DNA from: Cafeteria roenbergensis
Lineage: Eukaryota > Sar > Bigyra > Bicosoecida > Cafeteriaceae
Length of the DNA: 64,000 nucleotides
Direction: 5' to 3'
Assembly: GCA_008330645.1 (NCBI GenBank)
Contig: VLTN01000031.1
Span: 310,001 to 374,000 of the forward strand
In this document: positions 63,601-64,000 of the stretch, in pieces
How positions within the stretch are numbered: the stretch's first letter is position 1
How the letters are laid out: each line of letters starts with the position of its first letter
Program-made: the position numbers and the translations under genes
The notes under the pieces: model-generated
The model's database searches: none
Seen by the model: the letters and a program-made list of their open reading frames with translations, nothing else
What the model was told of the DNA's origin: nothing

Positions 63601-64000
63601 CTGCTGCAGACTGTGCTGTTCGTGCGGCAGAAGCGGCCGCTGGCAACGACGCTGACGACGACGACGCTGACGACGCTGACGACGACGACGACGATGCTGG
63701 CGCCGCATCCGCCGCTCCCCGCCGATGCGCCTGCCCGCGTCGCTGCCCTGTCGTCGCGGCGAGGGCGGGGGAGGGGCGTGTCTGGGGTCGCTTGCGATCG
63801 CCGCCGGCGTCGGCAGGGACCATGGGCCGAGCAGCCGCTGCGGCGGACAGGGCTCCCAGTGACCCCAGCCCTCCCAGCAGTCCCAGGAGCGCCGACGAAG
63901 GTGCGGCCGCGGGGGGCAAGCGCGAGCCAGAGCTCTTCGCCGGCGGGGCCCGCCTGCGCCTCAGTGCCCCGCCTGCCGACTTGGAGCGGGGCGCCTTCGC
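60656..64000 (-). CDS. KNL2: KNL2/MIS18BP1-like centromere protein, 5' end outside window
   Basis: The frame is open from the stop at 60656 to the window edge (at least 1,114 residues); the start lies beyond it. Two motifs identify it. Near 63090-63155 is RSGRVSLPRMEFWRGERL, which fits the CENP-C motif (RxSxR....P...[FW]W) that binds CENP-A nucleosomes. Near 61757-61965 is a SANT/Myb-like domain, GWASDEDAALRQAHAALPP then RFWPKVAMSLAA and QCRRRWTELHG, resembling the LPKKEPKFWLEVAEAVG form of the MIS18BP1 SANT. A CENP-C motif followed by SANT is the order in KNL2 of non-mammalian vertebrates; the SANTA domain would lie upstream. The rest is disordered, Ser- and basic-rich, with a serine repeat coded at 62813-62910. 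The C-terminus has VMSPGGTAHVRVVDSDGE and an acidic tail. Confidence 0.7.
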   Translation of the reverse strand, partial: AKAPRSKSAGGALRRRRAPPAKSSGSRLPPAAAPSSALLGLLGGLGSLGALSAAAAARPMVPADAGGDRKRPQTRPSPALAATTGQRRGQAHRRGAADAAPASSSSSSASSASSSSASLPAAASAARTAQSAAVAPGSKHPPRAHPEAPGSGSGSGKSAPRSGASSSSSSSSAVGSSLLGLSAPSTILGTAVVRLADVASPPTQRSATSGRSGASSAASRQRTSGKDSRTRVASPPTGGQSGKAARSGLPAAGDGDDGRGRGASPSLSPSPAQCPDSTGLAARATRSGRVSLPRMEFWRGERLSYRFSQPVLEVPTGERDAVAKPRGGGSKRDAAAAPAAKRSKRADGAQTRPNGAGDTSREMSGSSDSSSGSDNSSGSGSDSSSDSSSDSSSDSDSSGRGSASRGVRGGRASRSSAAGSKHRAGGSSSATSKAARRAAPQRRRAASPLKSKKRASAARAKPRADDSKPSRSAKPTAGSSSPAAAPGGATARPAAKRGRSKRASAAPPPDAKRPRNSGRASAAASKPRRRRSGSASSASSAGSAEGDVSERTAESPATRRPRRTAAAVAAIRMADAASAVTTPGAARPRARASDASIGGGGGGLASGAASPAPISPGQRAAAAAAAAAATPGSEDEAFEPDEGDDSFAPPGGGESDAESDADLHAGSPSAGGGHRRLRGADGWASDEDAALRQAHAALPPTTSRFWPKVAMSLAAVSPSRQRAAAAGHAVGPAPRDAAQCRRRWTELHGGAPAQDSPEHGGKAESAAAAAGRVGRLAGKGTQRRRRQLRALMEAEAVANAPQDLLAGSFGDGASGRASSAVAATEPAAGGDAAASTPAEAVSDAEPATAGGHPPSPPPGQDGSEAGARGEPRGTQEKVPDIASGGPQAHDDGDADGASADETRGVQRASGCAQADAGSETPAPPPKTPAGKTDARVAPDSRLSLGALDISDVSVGPVAARAANAPPAQGGRRRSARFAGLSPDTPGLIREPVDREALDPYVELLRKGGRSGWAMAASRGPDDDGATPERRKRTGRLHAEEDAEREAAPGLARGPRRRVRAVMSPGGTAHVRVVDSDGEDAEDDSDEEEELDLAQADADEARLAASAVDAATSAE
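62813..62910. repeat. Serine-codon repeat in KNL2-like gene
   Basis: Repeats of the unit CTGCTGTCA/CTGCTGTCG (plus strand) encode a Ser/Asp-rich tract (SDSSSDSSSD type) on the minus strand. A second serine-coding GAC/GCTGAC repeat lies near 63635-63700 of the same gene. Confidence 0.85.

Overview
The window is 64 kb of gene-dense, roughly 70% GC nuclear DNA from a unicellular eukaryote. It holds 19 protein-coding genes, 18 complete and one cut by the right edge, with short spliceosomal introns (about 97 to 500 nt) and spacers mostly of 200 to 900 bp. The gene set is nuclear eukaryotic: SNF1/AMPK, ATG1/ULK, GATOR1, TRAPP, UPF2, RPA2, BIG-type ARF-GEF and a KNL2/MIS18BP1 kinetochore factor. A CFAP119/CCDC189-like protein points to a flagellate. 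A secreted EGF/tenascin-type protein of a kind I associate with stramenopiles hints at that lineage, for example a Cafeteria-like bicosoecid; this placement is inference. Only TGA and TAG stops are used and the code looks standard. I see no transposon, viral insertion, rRNA, convincing tRNA or CRISPR array.

Layout. 1-12 kb: mitoferrin (-), LOG-type phosphoribohydrolase (+), SK-type potassium channel with a huge S1-S2 loop (-), and a secretory-pathway protein with a kinase-like HGD...N loop (-). 12-23 kb: secreted EGF protein (-), GATOR1 subunit NPRL2 (+), RPA2 (-), SNF1/AMPK alpha (+). 23-39 kb: BIG/Sec7 ARF-GEF (-), TAPT1-family membrane protein (+), ATG1/ULK kinase (-), ARFRP1 GTPase (+). 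39-53 kb: LTV1 (-), a REX1BD-like protein (+), CFAP119-like (-), calcineurin B-like (+), UPF2 (-). 53-64 kb: TRAPPC11 (+) and a partial KNL2/MIS18BP1 (-).

From the EGF gene to the right edge, 15 consecutive genes alternate strands without exception. With mitoferrin/LOG this makes eight divergent pairs, seven of them with start codons only 212 to 297 bp apart, which suggests bidirectional promoters. A short motif, GGCAGAGCC or its complement, recurs about 40 times by eye, and it or a close variant lies in most of the divergent spacers.

All 22 coding introns I placed end in CGCAG and 20 of 22 begin GTGAG. This rule let me rebuild most genes precisely, including two (ARFRP1, LTV1) whose first coding exon is only the ATG. 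Functionally the window mixes nutrient signalling (NPRL2, SNF1, ATG1), Golgi and vesicle traffic (BIG, ARFRP1, TRAPPC11), RNA and ribosome biology (UPF2, LTV1), genome maintenance (RPA2, KNL2, perhaps REX1BD) and calcium or ion physiology (SK channel, calcineurin B-like, mitoferrin). All identities come from reading motifs and remembered family sequences; no database search was run.
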